64,000 bases of DNA from DATKDF01 sp963752045 (GCA_963752045.1 CAVVWN010000008.1:1178001-1242000); one strand, 5' to 3'. Shown: positions 1 to 8,679, counted from the stretch's first letter. The notes: generated by a model from the sequence alone, not told the origin. A program made the numbers and translations.

Positions 1-1
1 G

Positions 2-424
2 ACGCCGGCCGTCGAATGGGGCGGGCGGTTGTCGCCCGACGGCAGGTGGGTGGCCTACAACGCCCTCGAAGGCGGTCGCGAGGAGGTCTACGTCCAGCCG
101 TACCCGGGACCCGGGGTGAAACGGCTCGTGTCGGAGAACGGCGGCATCAACCCGATCTGGTCCAGCGACGGGCGCGAGCTCTTCTACCGGCGCGGCGACG
201 AACTCCTCGTCGTCAACGTCGACACGAGCAACGGTTTCTCGGTGGGCAAGCCCACCGTGCTCTTCTCGGGCCGCTACCGTCTCACCGGCCGTGACTATGC
301 CGTCTCGCCCGATGGCACGCGCTTCGTCATGATGCTGGCCAACGAGCCGCGGACGACGGGCAGCATGCGCGTGCTGCTCGACTGGTGGCAGACCCTCGAC
401 GCGCGGCTCGCGGGCGCGCGATAG
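2..424 (+). CDS. C-terminal end of a PD40/TolB-like beta-propeller protein (partial)
   Basis: The gene enters from the left edge, so only about 140 C-terminal residues are visible, ending at TAG 422-424. Propeller-blade signatures are clear: LSPDGRWVAY near the left edge, IWSSDGRELFY in the middle and AVSPDGTRFVMM near the end. These are the repeated SPDG-type strands of the WD40-like PD40 family. In Acidobacteriota such tails usually sit behind a Ser/Thr kinase domain or in a TolB-like periplasmic protein; the N-terminus that would decide is outside the window. The closing tryptophan-containing segment (LLDWWQTLDARL) matches the usual end of the kinase-associated version, so that is the preferred inference. 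Confidence 0.75.
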   Translation, partial: TPAVEWGGRLSPDGRWVAYNALEGGREEVYVQPYPGPGVKRLVSENGGINPIWSSDGRELFYRRGDELLVVNVDTSNGFSVGKPTVLFSGRYRLTGRDYAVSPDGTRFVMMLANEPRTTGSMRVLLDWWQTLDARLAGAR

Positions 425-426
425 CT

Positions 427-477
427 GAGGTCAGCGGCTCGCGTCCACTCAGGGGTTCTGCGCCCCGGCGTGACCTC
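427..477. terminator. Inverted repeat between converging genes
   Basis: GAGGTCA (427-433) is matched by TGACCTC (471-477), with an inner GGGG/CCCC hairpin at about 452-466. It lies between the stop of the propeller gene and the stop of the converging membrane gene, where a bidirectional terminator would be expected. There is no T-tract, so the assignment rests on position and symmetry only. Confidence 0.3.
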
Positions 478-508
478 TCCGACGCGTGTTGGACGCGGAC
501 GAAGACGA

Positions 509-1192
509 TCACTCGCGCGGCGAGTTATTGTCGCGTGTCTTCCGGAAGAGGGTCTCCCACCCGGTCTGCACCGCGCGTGCGGTGCCCAGGCCCACCGCCA
601 CGGCGAACGCGATGCCGACGGCGCCGAAGCCGATGATGAATGCCGCGTAGACGATCTCGCGTGCGAAGTTGAGCTGCCATAACGCGAGCGCCCCCACCAC
701 GGTGACGAGCGTGCCTTGCAGCACGCCGGCAACCAGTCGCGCTCTCGAGAAGCCCTCGTCATCGAGCGCCTGCTCGACACGCGTGGCCACCGAACCGGCC
801 ACCAGCACCCCAACGCCGACGACGAACAGTGCCACCAGAATGTTGGGTACGAAGAACAACACCCGCTCGACCATGTCGGCGAGCACTTCCAGGCCCCAGA
901 TCCGCAGCGCGTTGTCGAGGAAGACGAGCGTGACGAGCAGCCACGCACCGTTGCCGAGCAAGGCGTAGAGCGGCGCCCGAACGTCGCCCTTGGCAAAGGC
1001 TCCGGGCCATCCCGAGCGCTGCCCCAGCCGGTCGAGTCTCAGCCAGACCAGGATTCGCACCATGCCGCGCTTGGCCAGCCAGCCGGCCACGAACCCGACG
1101 CCGACCAGAAACAGACCAGCCGCCAGTGTCGGGAGATAGTCGGAGAACTGCTGTACGAATCGGGCCAGGGGTCCCGAAAAATCCTGCGTCAT
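509..1192 (-). CDS. Small mechanosensitive-channel-like membrane protein (conserved TM helix type)
   Basis: A 227-residue integral membrane protein with about five hydrophobic segments. Paired Gly-rich helices (LFLVGVGFVAGWLAKRGMV and the later LFVVGVGVLVAGSVATRVEQ) resemble the conserved-TM-helix repeat found in small MscS-related proteins. It lacks the long cytoplasmic beta/alpha vestibule of full MscS, so it is best called channel-like. The ATG overlaps the stop of the upstream permease by 4 nt, so the two are translationally coupled. A role in osmotic or ion homeostasis is inferred from family and context. Confidence 0.6.
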   Translation of the reverse strand: MTQDFSGPLARFVQQFSDYLPTLAAGLFLVGVGFVAGWLAKRGMVRILVWLRLDRLGQRSGWPGAFAKGDVRAPLYALLGNGAWLLVTLVFLDNALRIWGLEVLADMVERVLFFVPNILVALFVVGVGVLVAGSVATRVEQALDDEGFSRARLVAGVLQGTLVTVVGALALWQLNFAREIVYAAFIIGFGAVGIAFAVAVGLGTARAVQTGWETLFRKTRDNNSPRE

Positions 1193-3441
1193 GACTTGCT
1201 CCTTGCGAAGAACAGGCGCTCGAACCGATGCGCCCGTCTCGCTTCGACATCTCTGACGACGATGACGGGGTTGCCTCCCCGCCGGGCCAGCATCGCGGGC
1301 ACGGTTTCGCCCACGAGCGGAATCACCGCACCCTCGGAAGGCGCACCCATCAGGGCCAGCGTTCCCGGTGACATCCCCTCGAGCAGAGCCAGACCCGGAT
1401 CGCGATGCCGCAGCACGTCCAGCGGGCCATCGTATCCGGCTGCCGCAAGCGTGGCGCGCGCCGCGGCGACGTGGCGCTCGGTGTCGGCGGCGCCGAGAGC
1501 TTCGTCGACCACCGTCACGGCCCGGACGGTCGCACTGAAACGTTTCGCGAATGCCGGGGCGAGCTGCACGGCGAGCGAGGAGTTGGCGCCGCGCGTGACC
1601 GGCACGAGAATCTCCCGCACAGCGGCGGGGTCAATCGTCCCGTACAGCACTCCCACCTGGCACGGCGCGTCCTGGAACACACGTTCGACGATGGACGAGA
1701 CGAGCCGTTCCAGAAATGACTGCTGGTGGGGCTCGCCCAGCACGAGGAAGTTGCACTGTTCCTCGCGGGCCGTCTGCACGAGCGCGTGGCTGATTCGCCG
1801 GCCGATCTTCACGATGGGGCGAACGCCGAGTCCCCTCTCGGCGGCCAGGGCAGCCGCCGCTTCGAGCGCCGGTCGATAGGCGCGGGCGGCCTGGCGACCC
1901 GTGAGCAGGCTTTCGCCCTCGGGCACCTCGACGACTGACACGGCCACCAGGTCACCGTGGTGGCGCTCGGCGATCGCCGTCGCCGCCGCCATCAGCGAAC
2001 TGACGGTTTCCGGCCTCGCGAGCGCGACGAGCAGGTGGTACTCCTTCCGCTGGATCCGTTCCATCCAGGCCGTGCGCTCCCCGAAAGCGGTTTCACGACG
2101 CCGGCTGTAGACGCGGTAGAAGACCAGGCCCGTGACGATCCATCCGCCCGCGGCCGCCCACGCCAACGGATAGTCGATGAACATCACGCCGGCGATGCCG
2201 AGCATGGCGACGATCGCGAGGATGGGCGTCACGGGCATGAACGGCACCTTGAACCCGCGGTCGAGCTCGGGGTGGAGTGTGCGGAGTCTGATGACGGCCA
2301 GATTCACGCCGCCGAAGAGCAGCAGGAACATCACGCTGGCCGCGGCCGCCACTTCCTCGATCGGCAGCGCCACGGCCATGCCGATGATGAGCAGTGCCGA
2401 CACGCCAATCGCGACGTGCGGCGTGGACCGGGCAGCATGCACGCGAGCCATGGCCTTCGGCAGGCTGGCATCGCGCGCCATCGCGAACGCCACGCGTGAC
2501 GACGAGTAGATGGTGGCATTGAGCGCAGACAGCGTCGACAGCAGGCCGCCCACGAGGATGACGATGCCGCCGCCGACGACGAACTGGTCGGCCGCCTTGA
2601 CCAGCGCCACTTCCTTCTCGGCCGCCAGATACTCGGTGACCGCCATCCCGGCAGGCGGAATCACTGCACCCACCGCGACGAATGCCACCAGCAGGTAGAT
2701 TGGCACGACGATGAGCAGCGAGATGAAGACGGCCCGCGGCACGTTGCGCTTGGGGTCTTCGACCTCTTCGCTCGTCTGCGCGATGATCTCGTAGCCCTCG
2801 AACGCGATGAACGTCAGGCCCATCGCGGCAAACACGCCTCCAAGGCCCTCGCTGAAGAACGGCGTGAACGCGCCCTCCCAGCCCGTGCGAGTGGCCATCG
2901 CCCAGAGCCCGGCGACGATGAAGGCGCCGATGATGACCACCTTGCCGATCGTCACCACGCTTCCGGCCTTGCCCGTCTCCGCGGCGCCGCGGTAGTTGAT
3001 GTAGGCGAAGAGCGCGCAGGCGGCCACCGCGATCCAGATCTCGAGTGGCAGGATCGGGGTCTCCATGGCGGGCGCGCCGACGACCGCCAGGACCTCCTTG
3101 AAGTACGCGCCGAATCCGAGGGCATAGAGTGAGCACGCGACCGCGTGCGCGAACCAGTCCATCCAGCCGGACAGAAATCCGCTGGGGTCTGGCAGGGCGC
3201 GCTTGATCCAGAGGTAGCCGCCGCCGGCGCCGTGAATCGCGCCGCCCAGTTCGGCGTAGGCGGCGGCAGTGAGCAGGGCGACCAGGCCGTTGAGGAAAAA
3301 CACCAGCAGGAGCGCCGGGCCGGCCACGCCAGCGGCGATGCCGGTCAGCACGAAGATGCCCGCGCCGATCATGGCGCCGACGCCGATCATCGTGACGTCG
3401 ACGAGCCGCATTTCCCGACTGAGTCGGACTTCGAGATCCAT
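1189..3441 (-). CDS. APC-superfamily amino-acid permease fused to two universal-stress (USP) domains
   Basis: A 750-residue protein. Residues 1 to about 450 form a 12-helix amino acid/polyamine/organocation permease; the first helix carries the family motif GVGAMIGAGIFVLTG. The rest is cytoplasmic and contains two USP-like domains, about 455-595 and 605-735, starting at YHLLVALARPE and EILVPVTRG. Permease-USP fusions are known in this superfamily, the USP part being thought to bind nucleotide and modulate transport. Substrate cannot be read from sequence. The start at ATG 3441 (MDLEVRLSREMRL) was chosen because an open extension upstream to 3777 has the Arg/Pro composition of non-coding frame and would run into the next gene. 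A 139-bp gap separates it from that gene. Confidence 0.85.
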   Translation of the reverse strand: MDLEVRLSREMRLVDVTMIGVGAMIGAGIFVLTGIAAGVAGPALLLVFFLNGLVALLTAAAYAELGGAIHGAGGGYLWIKRALPDPSGFLSGWMDWFAHAVACSLYALGFGAYFKEVLAVVGAPAMETPILPLEIWIAVAACALFAYINYRGAAETGKAGSVVTIGKVVIIGAFIVAGLWAMATRTGWEGAFTPFFSEGLGGVFAAMGLTFIAFEGYEIIAQTSEEVEDPKRNVPRAVFISLLIVVPIYLLVAFVAVGAVIPPAGMAVTEYLAAEKEVALVKAADQFVVGGGIVILVGGLLSTLSALNATIYSSSRVAFAMARDASLPKAMARVHAARSTPHVAIGVSALLIIGMAVALPIEEVAAAASVMFLLLFGGVNLAVIRLRTLHPELDRGFKVPFMPVTPILAIVAMLGIAGVMFIDYPLAWAAAGGWIVTGLVFYRVYSRRRETAFGERTAWMERIQRKEYHLLVALARPETVSSLMAAATAIAERHHGDLVAVSVVEVPEGESLLTGRQAARAYRPALEAAAALAAERGLGVRPIVKIGRRISHALVQTAREEQCNFLVLGEPHQQSFLERLVSSIVERVFQDAPCQVGVLYGTIDPAAVREILVPVTRGANSSLAVQLAPAFAKRFSATVRAVTVVDEALGAADTERHVAAARATLAAAGYDGPLDVLRHRDPGLALLEGMSPGTLALMGAPSEGAVIPLVGETVPAMLARRGGNPVIVVRDVEARRAHRFERLFFARSKS

Positions 3442-3580
3442 CGTGACGGCCGGGCGCGATGCTACCACGGGCGCCTGTGGCCATCGCCGTATGCCAGGCC
3501 TGCACGGCGTCGGCGCGCGAGAGGGGCTTGCCGGTCCCGGGAGCGGCGCGGCCCGCCCTGCTCGAACGCTCCCCCCAGCG

Positions 3581-4222
3581 CTACCCGCGCGGGCCGGACG
3601 CTCGCCAACGCACCCACAGCCGCCAGGCGGCGAAGGCGGCGAGGCCAATGGCGACCCAGAGCAGGCCGCGGTTGGGCGCCTGCACTTTCTGTCCGCCGAG
3701 CGCCAGCAGCCAGAATCGGGGGAAGCGGCCGAGCACCAGGGCCACCATGAACCGCCCGATGGGGTATCGGGCGGCAATGGCCAGGATCTTCGTCGGGTAG
3801 AAGGGCACGGGCAAGAGCGCCGTGGCGACGATCAGCAGGAACGGGGCCTTGCCGAACCAGCGCTCGGCGGTCCTGAAGGCCTTCGACTGCTCGAGCCTGG
3901 GCGCGACGAGGTGGTGGCGCACCACCCATCCGATCAACCAGTAGTCAATGGCGATCGCGATGAGACAGGCGTACGTGCCAACGGCCGCCACGAGCGGCGG
4001 CGGGTAGAGCTTGGCGGCATACAGGATGTACGGCTCGTGCGGCAGGAACGAGATCAGCAGGTGCGCCGGAATCGCGTAGAGTCCGTAGCCGATGAGCGCG
4101 CCCGAGCCGGGTGCGGCGACCGCGGCGACGCCGGCCGAGAGGCCGGCCACGGCCAAGGCAACGAGGGCGACCGTTCGGTACTGGGGAGCCTGTGAGCGGA
4201 CCGCAACCGTCTCGAGATCCAC
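3581..4222 (-). CDS. VTT/SNARE-associated membrane protein, YqaA/DedA-like
   Basis: A 213-residue multi-spanning protein. The N-terminal half has helices around residues 20-45 and 75-100. The segment LLIVATALLPVPFYPTKILA followed by an RYPIGRF motif resembles the re-entrant Gly/Pro core of VTT (DedA/TMEM41) proteins, closest to the YqaA branch. The broader family is linked to lipid scrambling and envelope homeostasis; no substrate is implied here. Its start lies 1 nt beyond the stop of the 278-residue membrane gene, so it is probably the last gene of the run that starts at moaA. Confidence 0.7.
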   Translation of the reverse strand: MDLETVAVRSQAPQYRTVALVALAVAGLSAGVAAVAAPGSGALIGYGLYAIPAHLLISFLPHEPYILYAAKLYPPPLVAAVGTYACLIAIAIDYWLIGWVVRHHLVAPRLEQSKAFRTAERWFGKAPFLLIVATALLPVPFYPTKILAIAARYPIGRFMVALVLGRFPRFWLLALGGQKVQAPNRGLLWVAIGLAAFAAWRLWVRWRASGPRG

Positions 4223-4223
4223 G

Positions 4224-5060
4224 TCAGAAGAGCTCGACGAGGCCCGGGTGACCGCTCCTGAGCGCCAGAGAGAACCCCGCGATCATGAGTATCCAGATGC
4301 CGGCGTACACGAGCGCGAAGGCCTTCCGGCGCTGGAGCATCTCGGGATAGAGGATGGGCTTGCCGGCGAACTTGCCCCTGGGCTTCGACGGGAAGAAGAA
4401 CGTCTTGTAGGTTTCGAGCGTCGCGATCGTGTAACCGAGGCCCGCCATGACAACGGCCAGCATGCTCGTGGTGAACGAGGCGAGGAGCAGCCCGTAGAAG
4501 GCCGCCCAGAGCGGGCTGCGCACGAACTTGAGCGGCTGGAAGCCCTCGACCGGCGCGTCCTTCCATGCCCCGAGAAACGCCGAGATCCATCCGGAAATGC
4601 TCCCGACGGCGAGCACGACAGGAATCGTGAGCGCCGTCGACCCACGCAAGGCCCAGTGGATGCCCAGAAACGTGAAGATCACGGCCGACGAGATGATCGC
4701 TCCCACCAGGAGCCTGCGGCTCTTGCTGTGGACGACGTTCCCGAACACCGCAAATTGCATCGGGATGAAGTACTTGCTCTGGTCCTCAGTGCGGAGGAAC
4801 GTCTTCCAGAATTCGATGGCGCCTCGTTCGAGGACGTACGTCGAGCCGAAGAACACGACCATCGTTGGTACGTCACCGAGGTCCGGCCGCGCGATCGCGT
4901 AGGCGATGGCGCCCATGATCGCGCCGACGATGGGGCTCCGGAAGTACCGGGGCCAGCTGAAGCCCTCATGCGGCGAGTCCTTGAACATGCCCCAGGTCGA
5001 CGTGTGCAGGCCGGCGACAAAGCCGATGGCGACGGCCGTGAGAAGGTGGATGACGTTCAT
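4224..5060 (-). CDS. Uncharacterised membrane protein with an internal duplication
   Basis: A 278-residue integral membrane protein that I do not recognise. Its two halves are related. GMFKDSPHEGF (residues 24-34) and an RSP triplet (41-43) recur as GAWKDAPVEGF (164-174) and RSP (181-183), a constant offset of 140. An E-x-x-KTF element (83-88) recurs at 216-221. Each half has two or three hydrophobic segments. The repeats suggest a pseudo-twofold fold as in many small transporters. ATG 5060 was chosen because the open extension upstream overlaps the coding part of the neighbouring oxidoreductase. Spacing is 1 nt on both sides, so it is co-translated with an oxidoreductase and a VTT protein. 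Confidence 0.65.
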   Translation of the reverse strand: MNVIHLLTAVAIGFVAGLHTSTWGMFKDSPHEGFSWPRYFRSPIVGAIMGAIAYAIARPDLGDVPTMVVFFGSTYVLERGAIEFWKTFLRTEDQSKYFIPMQFAVFGNVVHSKSRRLLVGAIISSAVIFTFLGIHWALRGSTALTIPVVLAVGSISGWISAFLGAWKDAPVEGFQPLKFVRSPLWAAFYGLLLASFTTSMLAVVMAGLGYTIATLETYKTFFFPSKPRGKFAGKPILYPEMLQRRKAFALVYAGIWILMIAGFSLALRSGHPGLVELF

Positions 5061-5061
5061 C

Positions 5062-6010
5062 TCAGAGGGTGGCGCTCCTGTACGCGTCTTCGATGAGCTG
5101 CAAATCGCGAAAAGCCAACCGTAAATCGTAAGCCGCAGGGCGGTTCTTTGCAATCGCGTCGGCGAAATCGCGGTGCATGGCGCCGTACCCGGCCAGGTCG
5201 GCGAGGCCAGGCAGGTGGAGGCGCGTGCGCCGGCCCGTCTGCAGCGCCAGCACGCCGTTGGTCTCGAAACGCAGCGTGCCGGCTGTCCCGTAGACACGTG
5301 AGAATCGCACGCCGTTGACCACGCTCGGGAGGTCCCAGGAATACGCAAGCGTGGCGACGGCGCCCTCTTCGTACTCGATCGTGACGAGGATGTTCCGCTC
5401 CGGGCCGTCCGGTGGTCCGGGCCGCGCCGCGCGGATTCGCCTTGGCGTGAGTCCGATACTGGCCAGCAGGCTGATCCAGTGGATGCCGCCTTCGAAGAGC
5501 GCGCCGCCGCCGGAAAGCCGGGGATCGTCCCGCCAGTCTCCGGTCGTCTGGCGCTTGAGGGCCGTGAGCTGGATGAAGCGGACGTCGCCGAGGTCGCCCG
5601 ATGCCAGCACGCGCCGCAGCAGGCTGGCGAGTGGCTTGTAGAAGTAGTTCTCGGCCACGAGCACCTGCCGGCCGGCGCGCGCGGCGGCGGTTTCGACGCG
5701 AGTCACGTCCTCCGATCGCAGGAAGGGCGGTTTCTCCACGATGACGTGCTTGCCGGCGTCGAGGGCCTTGAGCGTCCATTCGAGGTGGAGCGAGGGTGGG
5801 AGACCGACGAGAATGGCGTCGACGTCGCGAGCCGCCAGCGCGTCTTCGTAGGACGCGAAATGGTCTTTGACCGCCGAAGCGCCGGGCGGCGTCGGCCGCG
5901 CGCGCCCCATCGCGGCTCGCGTACGAGCGCGTCACGGTCGGGGCCACACTGCGAAGAGCCTTCGTGTGAATGGCCGCCGCTTGTCCGGTTCCGAGAAAGG
6001 CGATGTGCAC
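5062..6010 (-). pseudogene. Gfo/Idh/MocA-family NAD(P)-dependent oxidoreductase, frame broken near the N-terminus
   Basis: Reading from GTG 6010, the first frame gives HIAFLGTGQAAAIHTKAL, the Rossmann entry with a GxGxxA-type turn, up to about DAARRFGG. A second frame takes over near KDHFASYEDALAARDVDA and runs to the stop, including the diagnostic EKP motif (VIVEKPPFLRSEDV). Joined, the product is about 315 residues, normal for sugar or inositol dehydrogenases of this family. The break lies within about 5868-5910 and equals one extra base or two missing. GTG 6010 starts 1 nt past the upstream GMC gene stop. The frame is otherwise intact and conserved, so a sequencing indel is as likely as inactivation. 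The substrate is unknown. Confidence 0.75.
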
Positions 6011-6011
6011 G

Positions 6012-7562
6012 TCAGAGCCGCGAGAGGATGATGTCGCCCGTTCGCAACGCGTTGGCGGCGATCGTGAGCGACGGGTTGACGCCGCCCGAACGGGGGAGCG
6101 CGCTGCCGTCGGTGACGTACACGTTGTCGAGACCTCGAAGGGCGCCGGACTCGTCGAGCGGGGCCGTCGCCGGGTCTGGCCCCATTCGAACGGTGCCCAG
6201 AACGTGCGAGAACGTCGGAATCCTGCGCACGAACGTCGCAAGCGCGCCAGCGCGTTTGAGGACGCGGACGGCCGCTCCGACGAGGGCTGCGCGCGCGGCG
6301 TCGTCACGCCGGCTGTACTCGTGCGTGATGGACGCCTCGGCGAGGCCGTATCGAATCGTCTTTCCGGTCAAGGCGACGCGATTATCCCTGCTCGGCTGGT
6401 CCTCGGCAATGACGATGAGGCCCGTCGTGTGCGGCATGCCCACCCGGGCAATGACGTGTTGCCAGCGCGGGATGTAGCGCAGGATGTAGTCGGTTTGCGG
6501 CGTGCCCCACTGCTGGATGGAGCCGAGCTTGCCGGCTGGCGCGTCAACGGACGGGTGGCCGAAGTAATAGTCGTGAATGCCAACCTGTTTGTGAAACTCG
6601 CGGTCTGGCGCCGGTCGTCTGGCAAAGGCCCCCATGACGACGGCGTTCGAGTGGCGCATGAGGTAGCGACCCAGAGCGTCGCCAGCCGGGTTCAACCGAT
6701 CGAGGCCGGACGCGAGCAGGAGCTGCGGCGTCACGAGCGCTCCGGCCGCGACGGCCAGCGTCCGGCACCGAAACGACAGCCGCTCGCCGGTGCGTCGATC
6801 GGCTGCCTCGACGCGGTTCACGCGGCGACCGTCAATCGAGAAACGGGTCACGACCGTGGCCGGGCGAATCTCCAGTCCCTGCCGAACCAGGTCGGTCAGC
6901 ACCGTCGTCGCGAGGTCGTTCTTTGCCGCCACCGCGCAGGCGAACCCATCGCACGTGTTGCAGGTGAGGCAGGCCTGCCGGTCGGGGGCCGGCTGGTAGT
7001 TGATGGCGAGCGGCAGCCGGAACGGGCGAAGGCCGAGCGACCGCGCCGCCTCTGTTACCCGGGCCGAGACCGGTGCCATCGCGCCCGGCGCCGCCGAAAA
7101 GGGCGTGGACCTCGGCGGTTCCGTGGGGTCTTCGCCGGCGCTGCCGGCGACGCCGATGAGTGCTTCGGCCCGGGCGTAGTACGGCTCGAGGTCGTCATAG
7201 GTGAAGGGCCAGAGGGCGGTGCCGTCAGGGTCGATCTCCGGCGAACTGTGGAAGTCCTGTTCCCGGAGACGAAGCGAGACGGTCCCGTAGTACACCGACG
7301 CGCCCCCGACCGACGTGAGCAGTCCAAGCGACGGCGGCGCTTCGCCGGCCCGTACGTCGAAGGGCGTGTCGCGCGAGTAGGCGGTCGTCAGCTCGAAGAA
7401 ACCGTCCGGTCCCCAGTTGGACGGGGTACGCGGTACCCAGTCGCCACGCTCGAGCATGAGCACGCGACGGCCTGCAATGACGGCCGCATGGGCGGCCATC
7501 GCGCCGCCGAATCCGCTACCGACGACGATGAGGTCGTAGTCCTGGTCCGGGGGAGCCTGCAT
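6012..7562 (-). CDS. GMC-family FAD-dependent oxidoreductase
   Basis: A 516-residue flavoprotein. The N-terminus has the FAD dinucleotide-binding motif (YDLIVVGSGFGGAMAAHAA) followed by VLMLERGDW. The C-terminus has the GMC signature block GTVRMGPDPATAPLD and the closing FAD motif VYVTDGSALPRSGGVNPS. A Cys-rich stretch, CLTCNTCDGFAC, lies mid-protein and is typical of one branch of bacterial sugar/alcohol GMC dehydrogenases. ATG 7562 fits the family N-terminus; the open extension upstream overlaps moaA. It lies 11 nt after moaA and 1 nt before a Gfo/Idh/MocA enzyme, a pairing that suggests oxidation of a sugar or polyol, though the substrate cannot be read. Confidence 0.85.
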   Translation of the reverse strand: MQAPPDQDYDLIVVGSGFGGAMAAHAAVIAGRRVLMLERGDWVPRTPSNWGPDGFFELTTAYSRDTPFDVRAGEAPPSLGLLTSVGGASVYYGTVSLRLREQDFHSSPEIDPDGTALWPFTYDDLEPYYARAEALIGVAGSAGEDPTEPPRSTPFSAAPGAMAPVSARVTEAARSLGLRPFRLPLAINYQPAPDRQACLTCNTCDGFACAVAAKNDLATTVLTDLVRQGLEIRPATVVTRFSIDGRRVNRVEAADRRTGERLSFRCRTLAVAAGALVTPQLLLASGLDRLNPAGDALGRYLMRHSNAVVMGAFARRPAPDREFHKQVGIHDYYFGHPSVDAPAGKLGSIQQWGTPQTDYILRYIPRWQHVIARVGMPHTTGLIVIAEDQPSRDNRVALTGKTIRYGLAEASITHEYSRRDDAARAALVGAAVRVLKRAGALATFVRRIPTFSHVLGTVRMGPDPATAPLDESGALRGLDNVYVTDGSALPRSGGVNPSLTIAANALRTGDIILSRL

Positions 7563-7573
7563 GCCGCGCCGCG

Positions 7574-8596
7574 TCAGCCTCCCCGGGTGTGCATTTCGAG
7601 GTGGGCGTCCTTCCTCAGGATGCGCAGCGGTATGTAGGCGCCGCGCTCGTCGGTCCTCAGGCGTTCTTCGGCGCCCCGGTCGGCCCGGCCGCGCCACACG
7701 GCGTGGATCAGGTTGAGCAGCGTCTGTCGCGGAGCACCGGCTCTCAACGGCCGGCGCAGGTCGGTTCCGTGCTGCGCGTACAGACAGAGCAGGAGGACGC
7801 CGTCGGCGGTGAGCCTCGCCCGGTCACACGTGCGGCAGAACGGCTGGGTCGTCGAGGCGATGATCCCGAACGTCGTCCCGTCCGGTATCGAGAAGCGCTC
7901 GGCCGGCGCGTTCGAGCGCTCGCTGACCGGCACGACCGGTCCGTAGTGGTGGCCGAGCCGTTCGAGCATCTCGTGGCGTCCGACGACCGCCTCGGGCCGC
8001 CAGCGGGTTGCGCCGCCGACGTCCATGTATTCGATGAACCGCACCTCGGCGCCAACTTCTTTCCCGAATTCGATGAGGTCTACGAGCTCGTCGTCATTGT
8101 CGCCGCGGGTGACCACGACGTCGAGCTTGAGTCCGCCAAGGCCTTCGCGTCGGACGGCGTCGATCCCCGAGAGCACGGCGGGGAGGGCGTCACGTCGCGT
8201 GAGTCGTTCGAAGCGGTCTCGGCGGAGCGTGTCGATGCTGACGGTAATCCGATGCAGGCCGGCACGCCTGAGGTCCCCAGCCGCGTCGGCGAGCAGCACG
8301 CCGTTGGTCGTGAGCGACAGGTCGCGCACCCAGGGTTTTGCGGCGAGAAGACCGACGAGCGTCGGCAGTTCGCGCCGGACGAGCGGCTCGCCGCCGGTGA
8401 TGCGGATGCGGTCGACGCCGATGTCGGCGAACAGGTCGGTCAGACGCGAAATTTCCTCGAAGTCCAGGACGTCCTCGCGAGGCAGCCACAGGTACTCATC
8501 CTCCGGCATGCAGTAGTGGCACCGGAGGTTGCATCGGTCGGTCACCGAGAGGCGCAGGCTCTGCAGCGGACGTCCAAGAGCGTCGAGTACGGACAT
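7574..8596 (-). CDS. moaA: GTP 3',8-cyclase MoaA (radical SAM)
   Basis: A 340-residue protein. It has the radical-SAM cluster CNLRCHYC near residue 22, the GGEP motif (RITGGEPLVRREL), and the C-terminal second cluster pattern FCRTCDRARLTADGVLLLCL that binds the additional Fe-S cluster and substrate. It ends in the Gly-Gly tail required for cyclase activity (HTRGG). It would convert GTP to 3',8-cyclo-GTP in the first step of molybdenum cofactor synthesis. No other Moco gene is adjacent; instead it heads an oxidoreductase/membrane-protein run. A Moco enzyme elsewhere in the genome, or a co-opted role, are both possible; the intact motifs favour true MoaA. Confidence 0.93.
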   Translation of the reverse strand: MSVLDALGRPLQSLRLSVTDRCNLRCHYCMPEDEYLWLPREDVLDFEEISRLTDLFADIGVDRIRITGGEPLVRRELPTLVGLLAAKPWVRDLSLTTNGVLLADAAGDLRRAGLHRITVSIDTLRRDRFERLTRRDALPAVLSGIDAVRREGLGGLKLDVVVTRGDNDDELVDLIEFGKEVGAEVRFIEYMDVGGATRWRPEAVVGRHEMLERLGHHYGPVVPVSERSNAPAERFSIPDGTTFGIIASTTQPFCRTCDRARLTADGVLLLCLYAQHGTDLRRPLRAGAPRQTLLNLIHAVWRGRADRGAEERLRTDERGAYIPLRILRKDAHLEMHTRGG

Positions 8597-8610
8597 TCCA
8601 CGGGATTATG

Positions 8611-8621
8611 GCACTTATAAT
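8611..8621 (+). promoter_or_regulatory. Possible -10 element (TATAAT) upstream of the M20 peptidase
   Basis: A perfect TATAAT (8616-8621) stands out in this GC-rich intergenic spacer between the diverging moaA and peptidase genes. If used rightward, transcription would begin near 8628, placing the heptamer repeat array in the 5' leader. No convincing -35 box is visible. A leftward element (CATAAT on the minus strand at about 8606-8611) could serve moaA. Confidence 0.3.
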
Positions 8622-8630
8622 CAGCGGCTA

Positions 8631-8679
8631 GGCGCTAGGCGCTAGGCGCTAGGCGCTAGGCGCTAGGCGCTAGGCGCTA
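8631..8679. repeat. Tandem heptamer repeat, seven perfect copies of GGCGCTA
   Basis: Seven uninterrupted copies of GGCGCTA run from 8631 to 8679, with partial copies on each side (GGCTA at 8626-8630 and GGCGA at 8680-8684). The array occupies the spacer between two diverging genes. Because 7 is not a multiple of 3 and the array is non-coding, copy-number change would alter promoter or leader spacing rather than a protein. Confidence 0.95.

Noticed and set aside
3442..3777. N-terminal extension of the APC-USP permease
   Set aside because: The sequence is Arg/Pro/Ser/Cys-rich without family similarity and overlaps the VTT gene; the permease starts naturally at MDLEVRL.
8631..8679. CRISPR array
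   Set aside because: The units are 7 bp, contiguous and without spacers; no cas genes are present anywhere in the window.
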